From Bidens hawaiensis (Eukaryota > Streptophyta > Magnoliopsida > Asterales > Asteraceae), in assembly GCA_021521415.1 (NCBI GenBank), contig JAIQDT010000303.1:496001-560000 (forward strand): a stretch of DNA of 64,000 nucleotides, read 5' to 3'. Positions 47,810 to 59,850 of this stretch are shown piece by piece. Under the pieces are notes generated by a model, which did no database searches, was not told the origin of the DNA, and was given only the letters and a program-made list of their open reading frames with translations. Position numbers and translations under genes: made by a program. The first letter of the stretch is position 1. Every line of letters begins with the position of its first letter.

Positions 47810-50690
47810 GCTGCGCTCATTGCATCGTCGTAAGATGTCTCTGAGAAGACCCGATGCACAACCTACATAAGAAAATATACAAGTGTCAACACCCTATTTA
47901 CAAAGAAAAGCGTGAAGACATGAAGATAGACTTACCTGAGACAACGCTTCTCGAAGAAGCCATTCCTTGGCAACCAGAGCTTCTTGAAGGGCGGCTTGAG
48001 CTTGGGTGCAGGCGCGTTCGGCTTCGCTTTTGTTAAGGTTGGCAAGTAGAACTTCCTTTGCGGCAGCCTCTTCGACGCCCTTAAGCTTCCGCTCGGTATG
48101 GTCAAGCACACCCCTCTGGTCCAAGATCTCCTGGAGCTTCTTGGCATCTTCCATCGCCAAGGCATCATGAGCACGTTGGAGAGCCTCTAATTTGGCCTTG
48201 AGCTCCTCATTCTCCACGCGTAAAGGCTCAGCAACGGCTTCAGCCTTGGTGGCCCTCTCGGTTGCGTTCCTCGCAGTCTCCTTAGCCAGCCGAAGCTGTT
48301 CGTTAACAGCTTGGGCAGCCTTGGAGCGGGCCTCGAGTCGCGCTTGAACCTCAACCTCGAGGGCCTTGAAGGCCTTCTCCTTCTCCGCAGCAGCTGCGGA
48401 CAGCTTTTGGTTCCTCCCGAAGAGCCCGCGCTTGAGATACTTCCTTGGCGCGAGCTGCTTTCAACTTGTCGTTTTCACGACAAAGCAGCTCGACGCGCGG
48501 CTGCATCCGGGCTTGGAGAACCCGAAGCTCGTTGGTTAGCCTACCCTCCTGGTAGCTAGCCATGGCTTCCCCCAACGCACCATGGGGAGCAGCGTGGCGA
48601 GCCCATTCCACGCACTCCACAGGGGTACGAAGGGTTGTTCCTCGGCGTATGTTCCATCGCGGAACATACACTTCATTGGAATCCGACACTGCAGAAAACA
48701 AAAAGCAGTTAGGAAAAGATGATAAAAAATATATGTAGAAAAATGGGCCAAAAGAACCCTACGCACCTGTAGGGTCAATTACAGGCCGATAGCCGCCGAA
48801 CCCATCACCTGAACCCAATGGAAATCCATCCAAGAGGTCAGGCAGATGGGAAGGTGGCGGAGAGATGCGAGAAGCCCCACGCGTACCTGATTGTCCGGCC
48901 GTCGTTGCCGATGACGGGGGCATGGTAGCAGCCGCCGTGGTCGCCGCCGCGGTCGCTGCCGTAGAATCCGCGGCAACAGTAACCGCCGGCTCTGTGAAGG
49001 ATGCTGTAAAAATCGCCCTCACAGCCGGCGGCGACGTCATCTCGGCTGGAACAGTCGGCTCAAAGGAGTGAGCAACTGAACCAGCGGAAGCAGGCGCAGG
49101 CGCCTGGGTCGACGCCTCAGGTAGGCTGACCAAGCCTACCGTCATTGGCGGAGAGGTAATACTCGGCCCCTGACCCTGGAATGCGCCAATATCCACGCCT
49201 GCGTAAAGAAGAAAAGTGTTAAAAGACTTAAGGATTAAACTACGAAGATAAAAGCTAAGAGAAAGTTGTACTTACGGGTTTTCTTGAGCTTGAACGTACG
49301 GACGGGCGGGGACGAACCCGATGGAGCCGGTCTCTTGATGCCGGTCACCGTCGTCGTCATTGGTTCTCCGGAGGTAACATTCGTAGCCTCCGGAACAGTG
49401 GTCTTCTCACCACCGGGGTTCCCCGCCACCTCTTCACTATCTGACTCAGTGTCAGATAGGAGCACTGGATCGGCTGTGGAGGCCGCCTTCTCCTTCCCTT
49501 TCCCGCCGGCAGCCCTCTTCTTCCGCACTAACGGAGGACCATCTGCGGATTCCTCAGAAGAAGACAGGATGTCAGGAATTCCAGCAGCGGGTACAGCACT
49601 GAGGGGTGGAGGAGAGAATAACGCCTTACCCGGCCGCCGGTGGCTCAGGATCTCGTGGCCCAGCGGATAGACCTCCACAAACCGATCCGCTGTTTGCTCC
49701 AGGATGGGCAACTCGTTCTCGTCAAGAGCACGAGTACCCACCCGCACGGGACCGTCAGCTTCCCGCGGGTACAGGAGCGACTCCAAATCGTTCCCCTCTG
49801 AAAGAAAAGAAACAGTTAGAAGACAAACTCATATCAGCAAGAAAGACAAGACATACCATAAGGAGTAGAGTTCAAACCGTATTCGAGAAGGATGGGAACC
49901 TGAGACGCCTCCTTCCATACCCGGCTCATCCCCAGCATCACCATCCCGGACTCCGCAAACCGGTAAACCGGAGATTGGACCCGGGATATCTTCGCAAACC
50001 ATTCCGCCTCCTGGTAGTTGGTGGCGTGGTAGCTCAGAATTGCTTGGCCATTTTTAAACTTCATGGCAATGGGGATGGCGCGGGCAGAAATGTAGAAGAA
50101 CTCCCGCTTCCACGATCGGAGACTGCGCTCGGTCGCGCAAATCTTCAAACCCTTGATCCGGGTTGTCAGGGTGTACCACCCCTGGATGCACCTCCAAGTA
50201 TAGAAGTTTATCAGGCGGTCCACATAGGGCTCAATGCCCAGAATCCGGCACACCCACTCGAAATGGCGAATCTTGGCGATCGCCATGGGGTGCAACTCGG
50301 TCAGATGAACACCATGCCTCTCAAGGACACGGTAAACAAACTTTGTCAATGGGAACCTAAGATTCCCATAGACAAAGAATGCTGCATAAACCCCGATCTT
50401 GCCTCTGGGGGCATCGTACACGGTCTGATGGGGTTCAGGAAACTCAGGCTCGAAAGGATCGAGCATGAACTTCCTAACAACATACCGGTACTGATCGCCG
50501 GGCAGAGCACACTGGCACTCACCAGCAGTACTCTTGTCATCGGCCGAAGACTCAAGATCACGAGAAGACATTTTGCAGAAAGAAAGCGATTTCGGGAAAA
50601 TGCTTGCCTGAAAAGGGGAGTATTTGCCGGAAATCGCTAAGAAGAAGAAGAGAAGGGTGAAGGTGTGGATTGCAAAGAGCCCTCTCCCCC

Positions 50691-50698
50691 TTTATATA
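50691..50698 (-). promoter_or_regulatory. TATA box of the antisense gene
   Basis: TATATAAA on the minus strand, 120 bp upstream of ATG 50571 and followed by a CT-poor, purine-rich leader. This position suits an independent promoter for the antisense transcript. Confidence 0.6.
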
Positions 50699-51046
50699 CT
50701 AATCGCAATTAATGCGATGAATTTAATGCGGAGGAGAGAGAAATCGAAGGTGCAATGAAACTATGACACGTGGCAAAAAGCAGGCTGGCAACAGCTGTTG
50801 ACAGGACGCGTACCATTAATTTCGCGGCCACGCGCCCGAAAAATCGCGCCCACGCGCCTGAAAAAGCGTCTGGAATGACCATGTACTGTCACGTCACCAT
50901 AACTTCCTGCACGTCCTGACACAGTCAGAAGAAACCGTCGCACGACGTTTTAGATGTTTGGACTGTTCCTATCTTTCCACCAACTCTTCGAATTTCGAAA
51001 TTCAAAATTCAAAAAAGATTCAAAAGTTAGCGGGAAAATACCCCTT

Positions 51047-51434
51047 ACCTTGGCAACCAAGTAACCGTAAGACGGATGCGGGTACAGTGTTAAGGCAAAA
51101 CCCTTCACATACCTAGCACCCGCAGGGAATTGAAGCCAAGAATAACTTGGCAACCAAGTAACCATAAGACGGATGCGGGTACAGTGTTAAGGCAAAACCC
51201 TTCACATACCTAGCACCCGCAAGGAATTGAAGCCAAGAATACCCCGGCAACAAAGTAACTATAAGACGGGTGCGGGTACAGTGTTAAGGCAAAACCCTTC
51301 ACATACCTAGCACCCGCAGGGAATTGACGCCAGGGGTACCTTGAAAGTAAAGTAACCGTAAGACGAGCGCGGGTACAGTGTTAAGGCAAAACCCTTCACA
51401 TACCTAGCACTCCGCAGGGAATTGAAACCAAGAA
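51047..51434. repeat. Tandem repeat, four units of 97 bp
   Basis: Units start at 51047, 51144, 51241 and 51338. Each has GTAAGACGGATGCGGGTACAG or a close variant, then AAGGCAAAACCCTTCACATAC and GGGAATTGA. It is a second Tat 3' satellite-like block, unrelated to the 150-bp one. Confidence 0.92.
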
Positions 51435-51811
51435 GGATCTTCTGGGCAATGCTTGCGGAAACGGAAATAACATCCCCGCATAGCGGGAACGTCGAGAACT
51501 ACATTGTTTGAGGCTCCAGGATGGAATTGGTGGTTTTAACATAATTGATCACAATGTTCAAAACTACCAAAACCTCAGGGAGAATCCACACAAGTGGGAC
51601 TCAACGCTCCTGACTTGCGAGGAGGTTACATACATACCCGCATCATACCCAAAGATCAAGCAAAAAAATCAGGAATTTTTGCAAGTGACATTAGGAAACC
51701 CGCGGGAAGAATCCCCACGGAGAACCTTAAAACTAAAAACCTTTTTCAAAACCCCTTGCTTAAAGTCCAAAAGTTCACCTCACTTTATTAAACATTCATG
51801 AGAAGAACATT

Positions 51812-51825
51812 GGACTGGGGGGACT
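51812..51825 (+). promoter_or_regulatory. Polypurine tract of the Tat element
   Basis: GGACTGGGGGGACT lies directly before the 3' LTR. Confidence 0.75.
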
Positions 51826-52854
51826 TGAAGAGGTAGGTCCCAGCAGAGCCCAGTTGGTCCCGCAAGACTCACCTTGAACAGGGACGTCTGCGCAAAGGCC
51901 ATCTGCTCCCGCAGGACCCACCATGCTCAGAGAACCTTACGCGCAGTACGCAAGCTGTACACCCAGGGAAAGCCTCCCAATGGTGAAGTACCCCGCCTGT
52001 TCCCGCAGTTGCGGATACAAGCCATCAGGGAAGGCTACCCGCAGACAGCAGGGCTACACGCACAAGACAATAGCTACTTCAGTAGTCACATGAAGGAATG
52101 AGCAAGGCGGGAACAATCCCGCCAAAATGAGCCAGTCCGTATGATTCTGAAAGATCTTTTGTACTATACCTACCAAGGTATGGATAGGACAGACAATCTG
52201 ACCAGAACAGCCCATGAGCCAATCACAGGGTGACAGCTCACCGACAACAGTACGAGGAGGAGCACCCTCTAGTACTGTTTGTCACTATTAGCCGCTGCCT
52301 ACTCACCAACTCTTACTGAGGGGCGTGCGCAGCCTACAGTTGGTAGAATAGTGTTACTGTTGGCCGTAACCTATTCACCAACCAGCATGGCCTGCGTATA
52401 ATCCACAGTAGGTGGGACGTGCATAATCTACAGTTGGTGGAATAGTGCAGCCGACTTTGTTACTGTTGGCCGTAACCTATCCACCAACCAGTATGGCCTG
52501 TGCATAGTCCACTGTTGGTAGAACAGGAATACTATTCAGCCGGCTGTACCTTCTAGGAAACCTACCTTCGGCTATAAATACTCCAACATCTTGGAATGGT
52601 AAGATCATCTGATATCTCAATCTTATCTAGCAATCTCTTAATATACTCTTATATTCGGAGCAATCTAGTCTGATTCTCACGCCGGAGGGTGGTCACAAGG
52701 AGGAACCCCCCCCCCTTCTCAGTGACGAGCTTACGGTGTCTGTTTTGCAGGTCTCCTGAAGAACAACCTTCTCAGCTAGATCTCATCCGTGGGAAACATT
52801 ACTTAACCCCCAGATTATCTATAATCTGTCCAGGGTTCACTTAGTGTTTCTTCA
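51826..52854 (+). repeat. 3' LTR of the Tat element (1,029 bp)
   Basis: As far as I can see identical to the 5' LTR except for two fewer C in the poly-C run near 52707. Followed by target duplication ACAAT (52855-52859). Confidence 0.95.
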
Positions 52855-52859
52855 ACAAT
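52855..52859. other. Right target-site duplication ACAAT
   Basis: Exact repeat of 36187-36191. Confidence 0.92.
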
Positions 52860-53531
52860 ATATACATTAACTAACTAAAAGTTTGAAGAAGTATCTTTGA
52901 CACTAGTATTCTACAACTTTACAATGAGAATTGTCATCCAACTATTACAGTGTCGGTCGATACCCAACCATTTTGTCAAAGTAACGCAATATATACCAGT
53001 GGGGGTTGCCACCTCCTCGCGTGAGACACCCCCCCCCTTTTCAGGTCACATGTGACCTGATGCGCCGGTCGATGGTCAAGCTGGTCATGCAAGAATAACC
53101 CATTTTTCTGTTTTTTATTTTCTTTAGTTTTATTTTTATTTATTTATTTGGAATGGTTAAGATTTGAGAGAAGACAGATGCCTGGATGTGGAAGGATTTG
53201 AAGTGGAGAAGATGTATTGCAAAATTCGGGTTTTGAAGAGGTGTATTAAAGAAGTGGATGGAATGCAGAGGAGTAGGGTTTTTTTTTTTCTTTTTTTGTT
53301 TCTGGTTTTCTTTTTTTTTTTTTTAATATGAGGAATTTTTAAATTTTATGTTTAGTTTTAATTAGTTTTTTTCTTGTTTTTCAGTTTAAAATTTTTAATT
53401 TTTTAATTAAGTATTCATTTTTATTTTTTAATATATGAATTATAACATATTTTTTAATTAATATGTGTAAATTGTATTAAATTTAAAAAATAAGCATATT
53501 TTTAATTAGGGATTTTCTTTTCCAAGAAAAA
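52860..53531. other. Intergenic, no gene recognised
   Basis: Contains a perfect 18-bp palindrome CAGGTCACATGTGACCTG near 53042-53059, a short poly-C run and long T-rich tracts (53280-53330). No gene seen. Confidence 0.5.
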
Positions 53532-54094
53532 TCTAATCTAACTATATATTAATGCAACATGATTTTTTCATATAGCATAATTCTACGGCTTACACATAGG
53601 ATGCCACTTAGATGTATAAGCAGTTTCCTGTTTTATTATCTATTCTTCTAAACACAATATGGAGCATGAACCCATTTAGTTATGTTATAACTCATGACCC
53701 GGTTTTTCTTCAAATACAACCATCCTCATATGAAGATAACCCTTTGTAAAATTTTGAAAAATAAATTATTATGTGATACAAGTCTCGAACTCAAAACCTC
53801 ATATTTCAAACTAAAGATGCTTACCAACTCCACTTAAGTAGTTATTGTTTGGTTTTCTTGACTTATAAATGATATATTGTTAATTCACTTATATTAATTC
53901 CATAAAATCATTAAACAATTAAGCTAACATCCAATGTTGTATTCAAAAATGCTTTTAGAGATTTATGAATTGCAAAATTTTGTTTATCATCATTAATAAC
54001 ATATGAATCTATAACGCATGTTATCATGTATATTACTAAATTTAACTTTTTTATTGTTTTTAACCACCCATGTATGACATGGGCACTATCCTAG
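53532..54094 (+). mobile_element. Non-autonomous Helitron, copy 2
   Basis: Starts TCTAATCTAACTATATA after an A. It ends with perfect hairpin CCCATGT-ATG-ACATGGG (54067-54083), seven bases, then CTAG before T. The 3' half resembles copy 1 and the 60700-60902 fragment. Confidence 0.75.
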
Positions 54095-54181
54095 TTAAGT
54101 AACAAAACAAAAATGGAGAATGATGGGGAATGTGGAGAATAATGCATATCCTTTGTTGAAGGGTGATATTGAATAATGTGG

Positions 54182-56165
54182 GGGAAAATTCCTAAAATAG
54201 GTATTTATGAAAACAAAATGCTAGTTTTAGGTAGGGTTTTCAAAAAATTAAAAAATAGGTATTATAAACTAGTCGTGACGAGTAGATTATTTTGTTATAC
54301 GAGTAGTTTGCATATTCAATCAAAACATGCCACGTGACCATAAACTAACCATGACGAGTAAGTTCACTAACCATCTAATCGTCACGACTAAAGTAGTTGC
54401 ATGCCTCGTAATTAGCTTCCACAACTTTTCAAGACACGAGTAGTTTACTAAACTAACCATAACGAGTTGTTTTGTTTACCAAATTCATCGAACCGGTTAG
54501 TTTTACAAGAAACTAACTGTACCAGTCACTTTGAAATCTCAAATAGTAACTGAGAGTAGTTCTTCCTTAAACATTCCCAATACGAGTAGTTTGTTACCAT
54601 TTAACCCGTCGCGACTAGTTTGACCTTATAATCTACTTGTGGCTACTCATTTAAGCATTAATATGATTTAATTAAAAAATATTCTAAAAGATTACTCGCC
54701 GCGGTACAATTAATTTAATCCTACTCGTCGTGGTATGTTTATTTGGTTACCACTCGGCCCGACTTGTTTGGAGAAACCTTTTCAAATTCTCTTTTAGTTT
54801 ATGTGTTTTAAACCTTTTAGTTTCAAATTCCCTTTCCGAATTATGGCCCTTTGTCTTACACATTAAGGCTTTAGCTAGCTCTTCAAAAATTTTAAAAATG
54901 ACAATGCACATTAACCTAGGGTTGTTCACGAGTTAAGCCCAAGTCGAGCCAGGGTGGTTTCTAGCTCGGGCTCGAAATTGAACAAGGCAACTTAGCTAGG
55001 CTCTAGCTCGATTTTGAAGTTAAACGAGCTTAAGATTGAGTCAACAAGCCGAGCCATGACTCGAGCCGAGCCTGGGTCAATTTTGACTCGATTACAAAAA
55101 TGATCCAAATCAGCTATGGTTGTTCCAAATCAACTATTTATAGCTAGTTTTATTCGAACTTTTATTGAGCGAGCCATGAGCCCGAGCTCCGAGCCTCGAG
55201 CTTTTTGAACAACCGTACATTAACCAACCTGTGGCCCTTTGACTTTCACATTACCCTCAACGGAATCTAGCTTCAATCGCTTTCTAGTTTGTTTTTGATT
55301 TTTTCACGTCCTTTTCATCCTTTTCATGGTCTTCCTTTTTGTTTCCATCGACTTCAGATTGTTATCACCTAGTTTTGAATCCAAATTCTATGTTTGTCGG
55401 GAATAAATAGACACAAACACACCGTGGCCCTAGTGGAATGCGACAGCCGCCACTCCTGTACTTGGTCGAAAAGAGAATTTGAAACTAAAAGGTTTCAAAC
55501 ACATAAACTAAAAGAGAATTTGAAAAGGTTTCTCCAAACAAGTCGGGCCGAGTAGTATCAAAATAAACATACCGCGACAAGTAGGATTTAATTAATTGTA
55601 CCACGACAAGTAATCTTTTAGAATATTTTTTAATTAAATCAAATTAACGCTAAAATGAGTAGCCATGAGTTGATTATAAGGTCAAACTAGTCGCGACGGG
55701 TTAACTGGTAGCAAACTACTCGTATTGGATATGTTTACGGAAGAACTACTTGTAGTTACTATTTGAGATTTCAAACTAACATGTCCAGTTAGTTTTTTTT
55801 TTAAACTAACCGGTTCGATGAATTTGGTAAACAAAACAACTTGTTATGGTTAGTTTAGTAAACTACTCGTGTCTCGAAAAGTTGTAATCTACTCGTCACG
55901 ACTAAAACATTTATGCAGTACTCGTGGGTGCTGATTACAATGCATGCAACTACTTTAGTCGTGACGACTAGATGGTTAGTGAACTTACTCGTCACGGTTA
56001 GTTTATGGCCACACGACATGTTTTGATTGGATTTGCAAACTACTTATGTAGTAAAATAATCTACTCGTCATGATTAGTTTATAATACCTATTTATGGAAT
56101 TTTTTAAAAATCATATCTAAAACTAGAATTTTGTTTTCATAAATACCTATTTTGGGAAATTTCTT
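54182..56165. mobile_element. Mutator-like element with ~650-700-bp terminal inverted repeats
   Basis: The arms 54182-54839 and 55467-56165 are inverted copies of each other. Ends are GGGAAAATTCC and (complement) AAGAAATTTCC. Flanks ATAATGTGG (54173-54181) and ATAGTGTGG (56166-56174) form a 9-bp duplication with one mismatch, the Mutator-superfamily length. The arms are rich in ACGAGTA and GTCACGACTA motifs. No transposase is seen. The spacer carries a hAT-type MITE and about 240 bp of unidentified sequence. Confidence 0.8.
54917..55217. mobile_element. hAT-type MITE nested in the Mutator-like element
   Basis: 12-bp ends TAGGGTTGTTCA and (complement) TACGGTTGTTCA. Perfect 8-bp duplication CATTAACC at 54909-54916 and 55218-55225. 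The interior is full of GAGCTCG/CGAGCC motifs. Confidence 0.85.
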
Positions 56166-56174
56166 ATAGTGTGG

Positions 56175-57662
56175 AGAACTGACGTGACGATTGATAGGAA
56201 TAATATTGAAGAGTATATACCCTTTAGCCTAATCGGTAAACAATAATACATCTAGTTTGTAGCCGGTGTGGCTATAAAATACTACCCTCGTGCCAAATAC
56301 TTGTTCACACTTGAAAAAGTGGTATGCTGATTTGAAACCAAAAGCTGGACTGATTTTGACTTAAGGTCAAACTTTTTGTGCTCAAATCATTATTGTAATT
56401 ATGTCGGTGTCTTCCACGAAGGAGGACGTTAAATAGTTATTACTGAGGACACGTCACCAACTACAAAGACAACACGTGGGGCGGTGCACTCGATAACGAC
56501 ATGCCAAAGATTATTAATTTCACTTAGGAACTTATTTGTCGGAAATTAAAATTCTCATTTTAACTTTTAAGTCAAAGTTACTTCGGTCCTTATCAATTTC
56601 CTTTCCAATATATATGGGTCGTATTATTTTTAGTATGGTTTTATTATTAAACTTCAAATGTTAGAAACTTTATTGAGTTCAATGTTAAATAGTTAACTTT
56701 TCTACTAAAGGAAACTAAAGTGTCAAAATTGTTGATTCAAGGTGACAACAAGTAATCTGTTTAATTTAAGTGTTGTTGCCGTAAAATTTTGATATCAATT
56801 ATTTGGAAAGCATCATAAGATTTTATCAACTTCAACACTCCGACTTGAAGGCAATATGTAAGATGCCCATTGATGCACAAGAAAAGTATATAAGATTTCA
56901 TAAGTTCAATAAGTTCATATTAAAGTGGTTTTAAAATTTTCATGTATTTCTCTTGAAGGACAATATACACTACTCCTAAACTATATTATTTTAAAATTAA
57001 CTGAATATTTAAGGGATTGAACCAGAGGCTTTCCATCAAAAGACAAAAGTCTGTTTCTTAAAATAATAGCATTTTATACTTTTAATTTTATATGGAAAAC
57101 TTAAAACTTTTTCATGAAGGAATAATGATTCGTTTGTGAAAATTAGCTCTTGTAGAGCTGATGTGAAGGAAAGTGAGCAAAAGAAACTAATAAGAGTATT
57201 TGAATAAAAAGGTGCCAACACGAGATTAACCATTAAAAAAATCTATTATGAGCTTTTAAGTTGCGTTTAAAACCTTGAATGATCTAAGGAAGCTTTAGCT
57301 ACTATTGTGACTTTATGTACTTTAAAATGTCTTGAATGTATATCATAAGTCAATGATGGAGATCTCAAATGAATTTTGTACCTGGTGACTCATGAGCCAT
57401 CTTCGCTGTCACATGGCTCCATATTTCTATGCCAACTTCCCACCGTCCTTGCCAATTGATATGACATTTTTCAAAACTATATCGAAGATATATATATTTT
57501 ATGGATATTTTGAGAACCATGTTGAGTTTTAAGAACTTAAAAACTTAATTCTTAGCTACACATTTTATTAAATGGATTGAATTGTGTGGTTGAAATTAAA
57601 TCTGACTAAAAAGTCAAAGTAACAGAGAGAATAAAGTTATAATTGATTACACTAGAACCCAC

Positions 57663-57663
<1 letters not shown>
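56175..57663. other. Intergenic, no gene recognised
   Basis: AT-rich, only short random ORFs, no repeat or gene signature that I can name. Confidence 0.5.

Positions 57664-57715
<52 letters not shown>
57664..57715. repeat. (TA)n microsatellite
   Basis: About 26 TA units directly left of a MITE. Confidence 0.95.
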
Positions 57716-57718
<3 letters not shown>

Positions 57719-58680
57719 GAGATTTCAATTAAGAACCCTTTAGAGTTTTAAGAACTCGAAAGAACTCAGTGTAACGATTTTTTTTTTCGAATTTTTTTTA
57801 CACATGCGTAATATATGTAAGTTACATACACGTAAAAAAATTACAGAATTTTTTACGCACCGAGTCGACTTTTTACACATGTGTAACGGACGTAAAAGTT
57901 AGTGTAACCACTTACATATTTATTCTCTCTCCTACTTTGACTTTTTTGTCATATTTAATCTCAACCACATATTCCAATCCATTTAATTAAATGTCTGGCC
58001 TAGAATGATGTTCTTAAGTTCTTAAAACTAAACATGGTTCTTAAAATATCCCTCTCCTATATATATTTATATAATATTAAAGTTTCTTTTTTTTCCATTA
58101 TTCTTATATGTTGTAATTGGTTTAAAAAAAAAAATTATCGGTAACATCGTCGGTATAGTGCGCATGTGTAATAGTGTGCATTGCATATATGCAAAAGTGT
58201 TTGTATTGCATAGAATACAACACTATTGCACATATTTGATACACACTATTGTATATATGCAATATAAGACTAATACACACATCGAATACACATTAGTACG
58301 TATGTGTAATACAACATTAACGCACATGTGCACCACATTGACTTTTATTTTATTATTATTTTTTTCCATATAATACAAAACTACTACACATATACAATAC
58401 ACAAATATTGAATATATGCAATAAAACACTATTAAACTCAAAAATACATAGTATACACATGTGTAATACAACGGTATCGCACAGTAATACGTATGTGCAT
58501 TACATCGGGTTTTTTTATTTTTTTATATTTTTCGAGTGAAATATAATAAAATATAAGAATAATGGCTAAAACAGAATTTTGAAAATATTTTTTTATTTTT
58601 AATTAAAAATAATTCTTTAGGAGTTTTTAAGAGTTTTTTAGTTTTTTCTCTAAATGTGAGTTTTCTCTTGATTCTCTCCC
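57716..58680. mobile_element. MITE 1 of the TA-flanked cluster
   Basis: Left GGGGAGATTTCAATTAAGAA; right end complement GGGAGAGAATCAAGAGAAAA. TA tracts lie on both sides. The interior has many near-palindromic CACATATGTG/GCATATATGC-type words. Confidence 0.65.
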
Positions 58681-58710
58681 TATATATATATTATATATAT
58701 ATATATATAT

Positions 58711-59392
58711 GGTAAGGATCCTAAAAGAACCATTGCCAAATTGAGAACTTTGAGAACCATTTTAAACCACTAAAAAAAACCTCTAAAAAATATTTTAAAA
58801 ATTATAAAAAAAAAAAAAAAATTTTGAAAAAGTAAAAAAACCAAAATTCTTATATTTCATTCTGGTTTCATTAAAAAAAATCGAATTTTTTTCTTTTTAA
58901 TTCGTATTATACCTATACATATATGTATACTTTCATTTAATCTCTAGTTACGTAATGTACACATATGTACATTATCATATACCTTAAATTATACATATGT
59001 GTATAGGAAAAAACATGTGTGTACATATTATACATATATGTATGTATAATAAAAAAAATTGATTTTTTTTCTTTTTAATTCGTATTATACCTATACACAT
59101 ATGTATACTTTCATTTAATCTTTAGTTACGTAATGTACACATATGTAAATTATCATTTACCTTAAATTATACATATGTATATAGGAACAAAAACATGTGT
59201 GTACATATATGTACATATTATACATATATGTATAATTTAGCTAAATCGATAATTTTTTTTATACTTTTTTAGAAATCGTGATGATAAATAAGAAATTTAG
59301 TTTTTTTACTTTTTTATTTTTGGGTTTTTTTGTGGTCCAAAATGGTTCTCATATTTCTCAATTCCCAAAACGTTCTCACATGATCCTGATCC
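58711..59392. mobile_element. MITE 2 of the TA-flanked cluster
   Basis: Left GGTAAGGATCCTAAAAGAAC; right end complement GGATCAGGATCATGTGAGAAC. TA tracts on both sides. An internal ~190-bp direct repeat (about 58880 and 59060) contains TACACATATGTA words. Confidence 0.7.
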
Positions 59393-59412
59393 TATATATA
59401 TATATATATATA

Positions 59413-59743
59413 GGGTTAGGTTACAATAAAAACCCACTTAAGTTGTGAAAACTCTAGAAACTCATTCTCAACCATATGTTTTTAATTAAATATTAAATTT
59501 TGTGATCCACAATTAAAGATAATAAAAAAATGTAACAGTTAATTTACATTTTCTCTCTTCTGAAAACATATATAAAAATTAGAAAAAAAATATAAAAAAT
59601 AGCAAAACATTTTTTTTATGTTTTCAATGTTTTGTATTAAATGTAACAACATATATTACATGTAACAAAAAAAAAAAAACGATGTTACATAGGGTTTTTA
59701 CCGGTTTTCACAACTCAAGTGGGTTTTCATTATATACTTTGCC
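59413..59743. mobile_element. MITE 3 of the TA-flanked cluster
   Basis: Starts GGGTTAGGTTACAA. The inverted arms share AAACCCACTT(A/G)AGTTGTGAAAAC. TA tracts on both sides. The head matches the element at 31080. Confidence 0.7.
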
Positions 59744-59815
59744 TATATATATATGTATGTATATATATATATGTATATATATCTTCTCGTTATAAGAATC
59801 ACTTCTGAAATGAAC

Positions 59816-59850
<35 letters not shown>

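Larger units (their letters stand above)
43656..50571 (-). pseudogene. Antisense gene of the Tat element, five exons, Transposase_28-like domain plus coiled coil
   Basis: Minus-strand exons: 50571-49857, 49797-49276, 49198-48767, 48688-47936 and 47862-47810 with 43943-43656 (split by a solo LTR). All four introns are short (59-78 bp) and GT-AG. The start context is AAAATGTC. Exon 1 resembles, by recall, the Pfam family Transposase_28 (putative gypsy-type transposon protein; LTKFVYRVLERHGVHLTELH). Exon 2 is acidic with a Ser-rich patch and ends in basic KLKKTRK. Exon 3 is Ala/Thr/Pro-rich and low complexity. Exon 4 is a long Ala/Glu/Lys coiled coil with one frameshift near 48415. The last exon is acidic. 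Antisense ORFs are reported in Tat elements; their function is unknown, and silencing control or chromatin contact are guesses. Confidence 0.75.
36192..52854 (+). mobile_element. Ty3/gypsy Tat-lineage LTR retrotransposon, 16.7 kb, recent insertion
   Basis: TG...CA LTRs of 1,031 and 1,029 bp, flanked by a perfect 5-bp duplication. By eye the LTRs differ only in the length of one poly-C run (12 vs 10). Order: LTR, primer site, gag-pol with two RNase H domains, tandem repeats, an antisense multi-exon gene, a second tandem-repeat block, polypurine tract, LTR. Dual RNase H, long 3' non-coding regions with satellites and an extra ORF are Tat-lineage hallmarks. Pol has a frameshift and a stop in integrase, so this copy needed help in trans. 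Confidence 0.93.

Noticed and set aside
49606..50640. 344-codon plus-strand ORF over the antisense gene
   Set aside because: The minus strand has phase-consistent exons and a recognisable domain. The plus frame has none and runs through the antisense introns.
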